Source of the DNA: JABWBH01 sp964526695
GTDB lineage: Bacteria; Planctomycetota; Phycisphaerae; UBA1845
Assembly: GCA_964526695.1 (NCBI GenBank)
Contig: CAZGJA010000042.1
Location: 32,643 to 96,642 of the forward strand
Reading direction: 5' to 3'
DNA length: 64,000 nt
Part shown: one piece after another, positions 33,376-41,399 of the stretch
Numbering within the stretch: the stretch's first letter is position 1
Layout of the letters: every line of letters starts with the position of its first letter
Made by a program: the position numbers and the translations under genes
Notes under the pieces: generated by a model
What the model saw: the letters and a program-made list of their open reading frames with translations, nothing else
Told to the model about the DNA's origin: nothing
The model's database searches: none

Positions 33376-34110
33376 TTAGTCATTGTCAGTACTTGGGTTA
33401 GGATCACCCTCTGGGGACTTCCCAAGCTGGACGTCGTCGGTTCGAATCCGATCGCCCGCTTTCTTCATAACGTCTTTCAGCTTAATAACTTGGGGCTCGT
33501 CATCTTGAGCCCCAGCGACCCCTGATTTCTCGATTTGCGTCGCTTTTTGCGTCAGTTGTTCGTCGATTGGGGTGTGGGCCGCCTCGGCGAGATCGGCCTC
33601 GTTCACCCGTAGGTAGTGCTGCCGTGCGACATCGTCGGAGTGGCCCATCCATTCGACGACGACGTGAAACGGAAAGCCGGCGTTGATCCAGTCGCTCTCC
33701 CGGTTCTTGCGGAGCATGTGGCACCACTTGGCGTACTTCGGGATCCCGGCCTTCTTGCGGCTGACGCCGAAGTCCCGCCAGACATTTGGGGCAGTCGCGG
33801 CTTGGACGACCATCGACTTCCCCGGGCGCCGCCGCGAACACATCCCGGAGAATCGGCAATTGCTCCGGGGCGATGGGCGCGACCCGGCGCCGTTTGGTCG
33901 TTTGGGCCCAAACCACCAGCCGGTTCTTCTGCCGGTCCACGTCGCGCCATCGAAGCGACAGCGCTTCACCCTGCCGTAGGCCGGCGAGTCGGCAAAGTCC
34001 CAGCAGCGTCTTCCATCCTTGGTTCGGGCAAGCCTCGACAAGCTTGTTGAACTCGTCCAGGCTGACGTAGTGCCAATCCTCGTCGACCGGCGGCAAGCCG
34101 CCGCTGAGAC
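33376..34110 (-). pseudogene. Tyrosine recombinase/integrase, truncated and frameshifted
   Basis: Upstream frame (34110 to ~33810): DEDWHYVSLDEFNKLVEACP and LCRLAGLRQGEALSLRW, giving catalytic Arg I. Downstream frame (from ~33810): APNVWRDFGVSRKKAG, KWCHMLRKNRESDWI (His-x-x-Arg) and EWMGHSDDVARQHYLRV (His and the Tyr nucleophile). The break lies near GAAGTCGATGG at about 33808. The N-terminal core-binding/SAM-like domain is absent; the 5' end joins a dehydrogenase fragment at ~34111-34117. All catalytic residues exist across the two frames, so inactivation seems recent. The C-terminus reads GDRIRTDDVQLGK because it overlaps the attachment site. Confidence 0.85.
33419..33460 (+). other. tRNA-Gly 3' half, probable attachment-site core
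   Basis: Plus strand: anticodon loop TTCCCAA (anticodon CCC), 3' stem GCTGG, variable ACGTC, T-arm GTCGG-TTCGAAT-CCGAT, acceptor strand CGCCCGC, discriminator T. The matching 5' half is absent. Integrases often target tRNA 3' ends and carry this segment within or beside int. It is antisense to the integrase C-terminal codons. Confidence 0.6.
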
Positions 34111-34116
34111 GGTCGA

Positions 34117-34401
34117 AGGTCCACGCGCACGCCGTTCTTCGAGAACGCCGCCAGCGTCAACGTCCGCCCCGTGCGGCTCGCCCGGACGCAGTACTCCCCG
34201 CAGCGCGTCGCCCGCGCGGTGGTCAGCGCCTCGCGCCGCCGCCGCCGCGAAGTCGTGCTCTCGGCGGAGGGCAACACGATCGCCCTCATCCGCCGTGTTT
34301 CGCATCGCCTGGCCGACGCCATCATGGTCCGCTTCGCCCGCCTCGCCATGCCGCCGGGCGGGGCGGATGGCGAGTCGCCGAAGCCGAGCGGCCGATCCTG
34401 A
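34117..34401 (+). pseudogene. Short-chain dehydrogenase, C-terminal fragment
   Basis: The frame reads STRTPFFEN, then YSPQRVARAVVSASRRRRRE and VVLSAEGNTIALIRRVSHRL to the stop, the usual end of classical SDR oxidoreductases. The Rossmann domain and the YxxxK active site are missing because the sequence changes at ~34111-34117 into the integrase fragment. It marks the chromosome side of the element boundary or of a later deletion. Confidence 0.7.
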
Positions 34402-34765
34402 GACATGCGGATGGGAGCGGCCACCGCCCCGGGCTTTCCCACAAGATGGACGACAGCTACGTCGATTGAGCGTCGGGCAGCGCCTTGATTGAGCAGCAAC
34501 AGAATACCAGCCCGTGGTGGAACTCGAAACCGGGCATCGGGACCGTCACCCCCGCGCAGGCGGGGGTCCAGTCCGCCCCGCAAAACCGCTGGTTTCATGC
34601 CTCCTCAAAGCAACAGTCTGGATTCCCGCCTGCGCGGGAATGACGGGTGTCGCGTTTCGCCACAAACTGATAAGGGGCGCCGCGGGCGCGCCCCTGCTTG
34701 ATCGGACTTTAGCGCCGCGCGCATGGGCGCGCGATGGAATCGCGGCCGCCACGCCGCGCTCCCAA
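34402..34765. repeat. Intergenic region with REP-like palindromes
   Basis: No gene seen. Two facing palindromic elements: CCCCCGCGCAGGCGGGGG (inside 34545-34571) and TTCCCGCCTGCGCGGGAA (inside 34618-34647). The same family recurs at 37839-38016. Confidence 0.7.
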
Positions 34766-35779
34766 CTACGGATTCGGCGAGCATGACGACACGCCGAACT
34801 TCGCCGTCTTGTTCCCCGCGACATAGATCATCGGGTTACTGGCCGTTCCGCTGACGTCGATGGACTCCCAGATCAGGTTGCCAGTGGTGCAGAACGAGCC
34901 GTGGACCTCCAGTGCCGGCCCGTCGCCTTCCTGCCAGCTTGTGCTGTTGTTGCGGCTGAGTTTGAGGATGACGTCGCCGGAGGCCACGACGTGGCTGTAC
35001 GGGTCGATCACGAAGTACCCGCCGCAAGGATTGTTGACACCACAATCGGCGTCCACCACTTCCCACGTGGCGTCGCCGGTCACGTCCACGCCGTTGAAGT
35101 CCATGCGCCCCCCGGCCTCGGCGATCCAGTGTCCGCTGGAGTTCCCGTCCACGTCGAAGTCCTCGACGGCGAGCTGCCCGCCGCCGCCATCGATGTTAGC
35201 CACGACGTAACCGTGGTTGTGCAACTTCACGCCGATCTTGCCTCCGCCGGTAATCGTCAGCGAGTCCTCGCGGGCGCTGCCCACGCCTGCGATGGTCAAC
35301 TCGTCGGAGGTGCTGCTGTTGTAGCTTCGGATAGCCCCCTTCGCCGCCATCTTGATCTGCCCGCCGTCGCCGGTGATCGTGTGATTGCCGCGGATGAGGA
35401 GGACGCCGAGGTTATGCCCCTGCTCACCCGTAAGATCGATCGTTCCGGTCAGCACGCTGCTGTGCGTCTGGCCGTCGAGACCCAGCCGCAGTTCCTCGGC
35501 ATTCTTGACGGTCAGCGTCCCGCCAAGGGTCAATGTCTTGCACAGCGCCGGGTCAGGCGGTTCCGACGTTTCGACCGTGCAGGTCTGGCCGCTCAGGATG
35601 ATCACGTCGTCGTCGGCCGTGGGAATTTGGTTGCCCGACCAGTTTGTAGTTGCATGCCAGATGCCGGAAGTTTTCTGAAAGGTTCGCTCTGCGGCAGATA
35701 CCTCACTGCAATAATGCGTGGACATGCCAAGGGCCGCGATTGACGCCAAAGTTCCACGGGCGGCTTGTCTTGTTAACAT
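34766..35779 (-). CDS. Secreted beta-helix-like protein
   Basis: 337 residues from the ATG at 35779, with AGGAG 8 bases upstream. The N-terminus MLTRQAARGTLASIAALGM is a signal-peptide-like segment. The mature part begins with SGIWHATTNWSGNQIPTADD, a G8-like entry motif, then repeated strands with LTLGGTLTVKNAEELRLG, IRGNHTITGDGGQIKM and LTITGGGKIGVKLHNHG, typical of right-handed beta-helix surface proteins of planctomycetes. No enzyme motif or anchor is visible. The gene at 37038 has a related N-terminal domain. Confidence 0.7.
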   Translation of the reverse strand: MLTRQAARGTLASIAALGMSTHYCSEVSAAERTFQKTSGIWHATTNWSGNQIPTADDDVIILSGQTCTVETSEPPDPALCKTLTLGGTLTVKNAEELRLGLDGQTHSSVLTGTIDLTGEQGHNLGVLLIRGNHTITGDGGQIKMAAKGAIRSYNSSTSDELTIAGVGSAREDSLTITGGGKIGVKLHNHGYVVANIDGGGGQLAVEDFDVDGNSSGHWIAEAGGRMDFNGVDVTGDATWEVVDADCGVNNPCGGYFVIDPYSHVVASGDVILKLSRNNSTSWQEGDGPALEVHGSFCTTGNLIWESIDVSGTASNPMIYVAGNKTAKFGVSSCSPNP

Positions 35780-35865
35780 CTCATAAACTCCTATTCTCAA
35801 GTTAGAACTATGATCATAGAAACAGTTGTAACAGCGTGCCATTGCCTTCGTTCAGCACAGGCTTG

Positions 35866-36909
35866 TCATCTCCTTCGCCCCTGCAAAGTTCGGACGCGAC
35901 GAAGCAGGCCTATATCGGTCTCAAACAGGTCACCAGAAGCCCACGTGATCTCACCCCGTCGGTTGATGTCTGGGACATCCTGGTCCTCATCAACCTGAAC
36001 AAGCAACGTGAAAACTCCGTTGTGAAATGACCAGAGATCAAGGACGCGGCGCTTGTCGTCCCAACGAGTGAAGACGATCTGCCCTCGATCGCCAATCTCC
36101 GGCGATGAACCCCAGTGAGTTAAGTCGGTTACGACATCGTTCTCCCACGCTTGCAACCCGCCATCCATGTCGGGCGCGTTGTACGTCCAAACCACAGCGC
36201 CCCTGTTGTTGATGCTTGGGTGCTGGGGTTCAAAGGTCTCATCGGGAGAAATCCGTTGATGCACGTCGTTTTTGTAGAGCACAATCGACGACACCCACGG
36301 ATCTGCGTCGAAATCATACCGCGTAAACACGATCTGATCGCGATCATTGATGGCCGCGCCCTGGTTCCACACGCCATTGCAGTGCTCACTGTCAGTGGTC
36401 AACTGCTGCACGCTCGCGCCGTCGTAGTAGAATACGTCGGTGCTTCCGCAGTAGTCGAACATCTCAGCGGACCAGACCACATGACCAAGCTTATTGATGC
36501 GAGGCAAGTGATCACTGTTCGCATCGTCGGTCAGCCGCGTCACCGTTCCATCCGGCGTGCGCACCATAACCTCGAGCGTGGGCCCGTACGGGCCTTCCGG
36601 CCCGACGCCGCGGCTCCACACGATGACGCCGTCGTCGTTGATGTCCGGGAACGTGTCCCGGATGTCGTCGTCGAACGTCAGTCGCGTCAGCTTACCTTTC
36701 GAGTACAGGTAAATGTCCTCGGTATGCTCCGAGAAGCCGGGGCGACGGGTGAACACCACGTCGCCCTTGTTGTTAATCCGAGGCCAGTACTCGAACTCCG
36801 GTCCGTTTGTGATACGAACGTACCGGTAGCCGGGCGGCGTCTGGCCCTCCGCGATGACGGGCCAGACCGCAATGACCGCCAACACCTTGACTGTGGAACG
36901 CAGTTGCAT
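35866..36909 (-). CDS. Secreted TolB-like beta-propeller protein
   Basis: 347 residues with a signal peptide (MQLRSTVKVLAVIAVWPVIAEG). About six repeats contain variants of PRINNKGDVVF, PDINDDGVIVW, PRINKLGHVVW, AAINDRDQIVF, PSINNRGAVVW and PEIGDRGQIVF, each a propeller blade with the D-rich turn. Similar propellers occur in planctomycete secreted proteins of unknown role. It precedes the beta-helix gene on the same strand by 87 bases, so the two may be co-expressed. Confidence 0.75.
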   Translation of the reverse strand: MQLRSTVKVLAVIAVWPVIAEGQTPPGYRYVRITNGPEFEYWPRINNKGDVVFTRRPGFSEHTEDIYLYSKGKLTRLTFDDDIRDTFPDINDDGVIVWSRGVGPEGPYGPTLEVMVRTPDGTVTRLTDDANSDHLPRINKLGHVVWSAEMFDYCGSTDVFYYDGASVQQLTTDSEHCNGVWNQGAAINDRDQIVFTRYDFDADPWVSSIVLYKNDVHQRISPDETFEPQHPSINNRGAVVWTYNAPDMDGGLQAWENDVVTDLTHWGSSPEIGDRGQIVFTRWDDKRRVLDLWSFHNGVFTLLVQVDEDQDVPDINRRGEITWASGDLFETDIGLLRRVRTLQGRRR

Positions 36910-37037
36910 GACATCACTCTCCGATCATGGATCGCTCGTGCCTCAGCGCCGCAATGCGCGTCTGCTCCCGGTACTACGCCGGTGGCGAGGACGGGGTTCA
37001 GCCGCGCGTGCGTAACACATGCACGCCGCGACTTCGA

Positions 37038-37559
37038 TTATTCCGTGGTGATCTTCGCCCGCCCGTCCACGCCGGCGATGATCCGCCTGCCGGACGTGCC
37101 AGTGATGACCACGGAATCGCAGTTCAAGGTCTTGGAGTTGCCGTTGGACGTGATGGTCGGCTCCCCTTCGTCGTACGGGGTGCCGATGAAGAAGTCCTCG
37201 ATGGTCACCGTGGAGGAGAAGTTCTCCAAGCTGATGGGATCGAGGGTCGTGATTGACGCATCGTCGTTGGGATCGTCCGGGTAGCTTGTGATCGACGGAC
37301 CGATCCAGTTAGCGGGATTGTCCCAGAAGTTGTCGTCCGGGTCGTTTCCGCTCCAGGTGAAACTCGCAAGGAGCGTAAACCTCGCCTCGGGGCTCGCCGC
37401 GAAACCGGAATGGTCCCATGGCAGGATGACGGGGCAGAGCAGAACCGCTGCAAAGATCAGCAGCACCGCCCTTCTAAACCGCGCGACACCGCGTCTCGGG
37501 TCTCGGGTCTCGGGTCTCGGGTCTCGGGTCCACGGCGCGCGGACTTGCGTGACCCCCAT
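37038..37559 (-). CDS. Small secreted protein related to the beta-helix family
   Basis: 173 residues. After a low-complexity start caused by a 7-base repeat (RDPRPETRDPR), a signal segment (RRAVLLIFAAVLLCPVIL) leads into FTWSGNDPDDNFWDNPANW, then SITTLDPISLENFSSTVTI, a G8-like N-terminal domain also seen at 34766. It stops where the family normally continues into a beta-helix, so it may be a shortened copy. The true start could be downstream of the repeats. Confidence 0.55.
   Translation of the reverse strand: MGVTQVRAPWTRDPRPETRDPRRGVARFRRAVLLIFAAVLLCPVILPWDHSGFAASPEARFTLLASFTWSGNDPDDNFWDNPANWIGPSITSYPDDPNDDASITTLDPISLENFSSTVTIEDFFIGTPYDEGEPTITSNGNSKTLNCDSVVITGTSGRRIIAGVDGRAKITTE
37493..37530. 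repeat. 7-base tandem repeat GTCTCGG
   Basis: Five exact copies of GTCTCGG plus a partial one. They lie in the first codons of the gene at 37038-37559 and would change its reading frame if copy number varied. Confidence 0.9.
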
Positions 37560-38222
37560 TTTCGTACAGGGCTTGCGATGTCATCGCAGCCTCCTTGCGA
37601 AAAACGACATCGTCCGGTTGCTGGGCACCTCACAAAAGGGTCCAGACGGACGTTTTTCCTCGGATTCTGCCGTCGAGTCCAAGCTGTCTCGGACTGACAC
37701 ACCTCAATATAGCGGACCGCAGAAGGCACGTCAAGCGGAATTCCAGGAGCGTTTCCGTCGGACGCAGGCCTGAGCCGGCGAGGGACGAGGGCTCTTTCCG
37801 CAGGCGGTGGCAAGACTTGGAACTGGGCATCAGCGTGCGTCACCCCCGCGCAGGCGGGGGTCGAGAGCGGGCCGTCAATCCTCTGGATTCCCGCCTGCGC
37901 GGGAATGACGGGAGCAGGGTAGTTCGTCGCTCCGCGACGCACGCTCGCCACGGAGTGGCGAACTACCCGGTTCGCCCGACTGGGAGACTGGATTCCCGCA
38001 TGCGCGGGAATGACGGAGCTGGATTGTCTCCTGTGGTGTCGCCGCCATTACGTTGCGCCCTGTGGTTGGGTTTGCGTCGGACCTGGTCACCGGGCTTGCG
38101 CCGAGTGCTCTGATAGGCGGTTGGCATCCGATTCGCACCGCGTACAATCCGCGTGCTGGAATCGCGCGGGGCGACCGACGTTTTGTGGGGCGACCGCGGC
38201 GATTGCGGCATGGGGGCACACC
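37560..38222. repeat. Intergenic region with three REP-like palindromes
   Basis: No gene seen over 660 bases. Palindromes lie at 37839-37860 (CCCCCGCGCAGGCGGGGG), 37883-37911 (TTCCCGCCTGCGCGGGAA) and 37988-38016 (TTCCCGCATGCGCGGGAA, with compensating centre). The first two face each other as at 34545-34647, so this is a paired dispersed element. Confidence 0.75.
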
Positions 38223-38627
38223 GTGGCGAATCAACCGGGCGAGGGGCTGTTCATCGATTCTGACTGGAAGGAAGAGGCCAGGCGCGAGAAAGAAAAGCTC
38301 GCCGCTGCGGAGGCGAAGGCGGCGCAGGAGGGCGCGGGCAAGCCGCGCTTCGCCGACCTGCTCAACCTCATGGTCATGCAGGTCATGGCCTCGCTGGGCG
38401 GGATGATGGGTCCGGGCGGGCAGCCGATGCCCCCCGACCTGCAAGCGGCGCGGTACTTCATCGACCTGCTGGGACTCCTCGAAGAGAAGACGCGGGGCAA
38501 CCTCGTCGAGGAGGAGAAACAGTTGCTGGAGCAGGTGCTGTACGAGCTGCGGATGGAGTGGGTGCGGATCACCGGGGCGATGCCGCCGGCCGCGGCCGCC
38601 GCGCCGACGGGCGGGAAGCCGGCGTGA
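38223..38627 (+). CDS. DUF1844 family protein
   Basis: 134 residues, GTG start with GGGGG upstream. After an Ala/Glu-rich helix comes FADLLNLMVMQVMASLGGMM, then AARYFIDLLGLLEEKTRGNL and EEKQLLEQVLYELRMEWV, the DUF1844 pattern widespread in planctomycetes and related phyla. The function is unknown. A Pro/Ala-rich tail ends the protein. Confidence 0.85.
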   Translation: MANQPGEGLFIDSDWKEEARREKEKLAAAEAKAAQEGAGKPRFADLLNLMVMQVMASLGGMMGPGGQPMPPDLQAARYFIDLLGLLEEKTRGNLVEEEKQLLEQVLYELRMEWVRITGAMPPAAAAAPTGGKPA

Positions 38628-38645
38628 CGGCCTGTTGAAGCGCTG

Positions 38646-38822
38646 GGTTGACCGGCTGGAAAGCCGGTCCCCCAAGGCTGGGTTGACCGGCTGGACAGCC
38701 GAGCCCCCAATGAGTTTGGCTGACCGGCTGGAAGCCGATCCCCCCAACGAGTTTGGCTGACCGGCTGGAAGCCGATCCCCCCAACGAGTTTGGCTGACCG
38801 GCTGGAAAGCCGGTCCCTCAGA
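38646..38822. repeat. Tandem hairpin repeat, five units
   Basis: Five units of about 35-37 bases, core TTGACCGGCTGGAAAGCC or CTGACCGGCTGGAAGCC, the middle two identical and ending CCCCCCAACGAGTTT. Each core can fold as ACCGGCT/AGCCGGT. They lie between DUF1844 and rhomboid genes and may act as a readthrough barrier or simply be slippage products. Confidence 0.85.
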
Positions 38823-38914
38823 GCAGGGGTGCGGCTTCGGGTTTGCAGAATGCTCGTGTCCATGAGCCGATTGTTTCAGGCACGACCCGACGGGGTTCTG
38901 CCACGGGCTGCTCG

Positions 38915-40105
38915 ATGCCGCTGATCCCGATTCGCACTGAGTCCCCTATCCGCCGCACGCCGTGGGTCAACATCGCCCTCATCGGCCTGTGCATCGCCGC
39001 CTACCTGGCGTTCAACGTGGCCGGCATTCCGGCATTCGTCGGGCTGAAACGCGACCTCGCTCTCTTCACCCTCCAGCCGCGACTGCACCAGTTCCTGACG
39101 TACCAGTTTCTTCACGCGGACCTGATGCACCTGGCCGCGAACATGCTCTTCCTCTGGGTGTTCGGCAGCAGCGTGAACGCCAAGATGGGGCATGGTCCGT
39201 ACCTGCTGCTGTTCCTGGGGGGCGGGGTGTTCGCCGCGTGGGGGTTCGCGATGACGGACGCGCGCGGGGCGGAGCTGATCGGGGCGTCCGGCTCGATCGC
39301 GGCGGTGACGACGGCGTACCTCGTGCTGTTCCCGCTGAGCCGGGTGGTGATCCTGTCGCTGATGTTCGTGATCGGATTTTTCCGCGTTCCGGCTATGGTG
39401 TTGATTTTGCTGAAGGTTATTCTATGGGACGTGGTGGCGCTCGGCGCGGACGAGGGCGGCAACGTCGCGCACGCAGCGCACCTGGCGGGCTATGCTTACG
39501 GTTTCGCGGTCGCGCTGCTGGTGCTGTTGCTGCGCGGCGTGCAGCGGGATCATTACGACATGCTGGCGCTGTGGGATCGCGCGGCGCGGCGCTTCGCATG
39601 GCGACGCGCGATGGCCGGCGGCGCGACGACGATCGACGGCGCGTGGATCCCGGGTCGCGTGGCCACGCAGCGCAGCGCCGCGGACACGGCGCGGCTGGAT
39701 CGCGCGGCCGAGTTACGCGAAGGGGTTTCGCTTCATCTGGCGGCGGGCGAAACGGATCAGGCTTGCGCGGCGCACGAGTTGTTGGTCGCGCTGGATGCGT
39801 CGCTGTGCCTCTGTGAGCGCGAGCAGATTCTGATCGGACGCGCGCACTACGAGGCCGGGCGCACTCCGCAGGCGGCGGCGGCGTTCGAGCGGTTTCTTGC
39901 GGTGTATCGCGGCTCGACGGAAGCGCCGGCGGTGGCGCTGCTGCTGGGTGTGATTTACGCGCGAGACCTGCAGCGCAACGAGCTGGCGGACGCGGTCCTG
40001 ACCTCGGTGCTGGATCGCCTGACGGATGCGGCGCGGCGCGAGCAATGCCTGCACTGGTTGCGGCACGTGCGCGCGGCGAAGGGCCGGCCGACGGCGGAAG
40101 GGTAG
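38915..40105 (+). CDS. Rhomboid-family intramembrane serine protease with C-terminal TPR-like region
   Basis: 396 residues from the ATG at 38915 (MPLIPIRTESPIRRTPWVNI). About six membrane spans to ~residue 215. HADLMHLAANMLFLWVFG is the rhomboid L1/TM2 motif, GASGSIAAV holds the catalytic Ser, and NVAHAAHLAGYAYG the catalytic His. Residues ~260-390 form helical repeats (ETDQACAAHELLVALD, EAGRTPQAAAAFERFLAVY) like a TPR scaffold, an arrangement seen in planctomycete rhomboids. It cleaves substrates within the membrane. Confidence 0.88.
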   Translation: MPLIPIRTESPIRRTPWVNIALIGLCIAAYLAFNVAGIPAFVGLKRDLALFTLQPRLHQFLTYQFLHADLMHLAANMLFLWVFGSSVNAKMGHGPYLLLFLGGGVFAAWGFAMTDARGAELIGASGSIAAVTTAYLVLFPLSRVVILSLMFVIGFFRVPAMVLILLKVILWDVVALGADEGGNVAHAAHLAGYAYGFAVALLVLLLRGVQRDHYDMLALWDRAARRFAWRRAMAGGATTIDGAWIPGRVATQRSAADTARLDRAAELREGVSLHLAAGETDQACAAHELLVALDASLCLCEREQILIGRAHYEAGRTPQAAAAFERFLAVYRGSTEAPAVALLLGVIYARDLQRNELADAVLTSVLDRLTDAARREQCLHWLRHVRAAKGRPTAEG

Positions 40106-40109
40106 GGCG

Positions 40110-40232
40110 TTTGCGGCGGGCGGGACGCCCGCCCCCCCTTATGCGGCGGGCGGGACGCCCGCCCCCCGAGGACGGAACGCTGTGGCACTTGCGAAGCAGT
40201 ACTGGAGTTTGCGGCGGGCGGGATTCCCGTCG
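40110..40232. repeat. Three GC-palindrome repeats
   Basis: TGCGGCGGGCGGGACGCCCG occurs twice in direct tandem (about 40112 and 40142), with a diverged copy at ~40210 (GGATTCCCG). Each folds as GGGCG/CGCCC. Probably a dispersed planctomycete repeat. Confidence 0.75.
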
Positions 40233-40311
40233 CGGTGATGACCATGATGCGGCGTCCGGCGCGATGTCGCGCGCGGACGGCTGTCACCGTTATTCAGAAA
40301 GGAGTCTGGAC

Positions 40312-41193
40312 ATGCAGGAAATCGCGTACGTCAACGGCGTGTTCTGCCCGATGGAGCAGGCGACGGTCTCGATCAACGACCGCGGATTCCAGTACGGCGA
40401 CAGCGTCTATGAGGTCATCGCCGCTTATGGCGGGCGGCCCTTCCGCATGGCGGATCACCTGCACCGCCTGGGCACGAGCCTTGCGGCGCTGCGGATCGAG
40501 CTGGATCTCACCACGCTGAAAATCGAATCGCTGGTGCGCGAGGGGCTGACGCGCTGCGGCTTCGACGAGGCGATGGCGTACATTCAGATCACGCGCGGCG
40601 TCGCTCCGCGGACGCACATCGCGCCGCCCGGCATCAAGCCGACCGTCGTCATGACGTTTCGCCCGCTGCCGCAGGTGTCCGCGCAGGCGAAGGAGCACGG
40701 CGTGGCGCTGATGACCGCGCCGGAGATCCGGTGGGCGATGTGCTACGTCAAGGCCACGACGCTGCTGCCCAACGTGCTGACGCGGATGAACGCGCGGGCG
40801 GGCGGCTTCCACGACGCGATTTTCGTGGCTTCGGACGGCGATGTTCGCGAGGGCACGTCGTCCAACGTGGTGATGGTCAAGAGCGGGCGGCTGGTGTTCC
40901 CGTGCCGCGACGCTTCGATCCTGCACGGCGTGACGCTGCTGACGGTGACGCAGTGCGCGGAGCATCTGGGTCTGACGTGCGAGGAGCGCCCGGTGCACAT
41001 CGACGAGCTGCGCGCGGCGGACGAGATGTTCCTGACCAGCACGACGGAGGAGGTTCTTCCCGTCACCGCGTTCGACGGCCGGCCCATCGCCGACGGGCAG
41101 GTGGGAGCGATCACACGCCGCATGATGGCGACGTACTACGACCTGGCGAGGGGTCTGGGCGTGTTTCAAGATCGGCATCGCAACTCGGCCTGA
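40312..41193 (+). CDS. Class IV aminotransferase (D-amino-acid or branched-chain type)
   Basis: 293 residues, AAAGGAG upstream of the ATG. Fold-type IV PLP enzyme: INDRGFQYGDSVYEVI near residue 25, the PLP-Lys in YVKATTLLPNVLTRMNA, EGTSSNVVMVKSGRL near 185 and LTSTTEEVLPVTAFDG near 245. The GDSVYEV start and short length fit D-alanine aminotransferase-like members better than IlvE, but aminodeoxychorismate lyase cannot be ruled out. Confidence 0.85.
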   Translation: MQEIAYVNGVFCPMEQATVSINDRGFQYGDSVYEVIAAYGGRPFRMADHLHRLGTSLAALRIELDLTTLKIESLVREGLTRCGFDEAMAYIQITRGVAPRTHIAPPGIKPTVVMTFRPLPQVSAQAKEHGVALMTAPEIRWAMCYVKATTLLPNVLTRMNARAGGFHDAIFVASDGDVREGTSSNVVMVKSGRLVFPCRDASILHGVTLLTVTQCAEHLGLTCEERPVHIDELRAADEMFLTSTTEEVLPVTAFDGRPIADGQVGAITRRMMATYYDLARGLGVFQDRHRNSA

Positions 41194-41399
41194 GGCGGGG
41201 CGCGGTCCGGCGGAGCCGCAACCGTGAGGGAGCGAACGTCGAATCTGTCAGAGCCGCGACCGTAAGGGAGCGCGCTCTGCGTATGTTACGACCGCCCGCG
41301 TCTCTGATGGCGCGACCGCGCTGAGGACCGCTTCCTAACGAGCGCGGCTCTGAACACGCGCGGCTCTGAACGTGGGTCGGCGCGCATGAAACTTGACGC

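Noticed and set aside
33419..33460. Complete tRNA gene
   Set aside because: Only the half from anticodon loop to acceptor end is present; the upstream sequence cannot form the 5' acceptor, D-arm or 5' anticodon stem.
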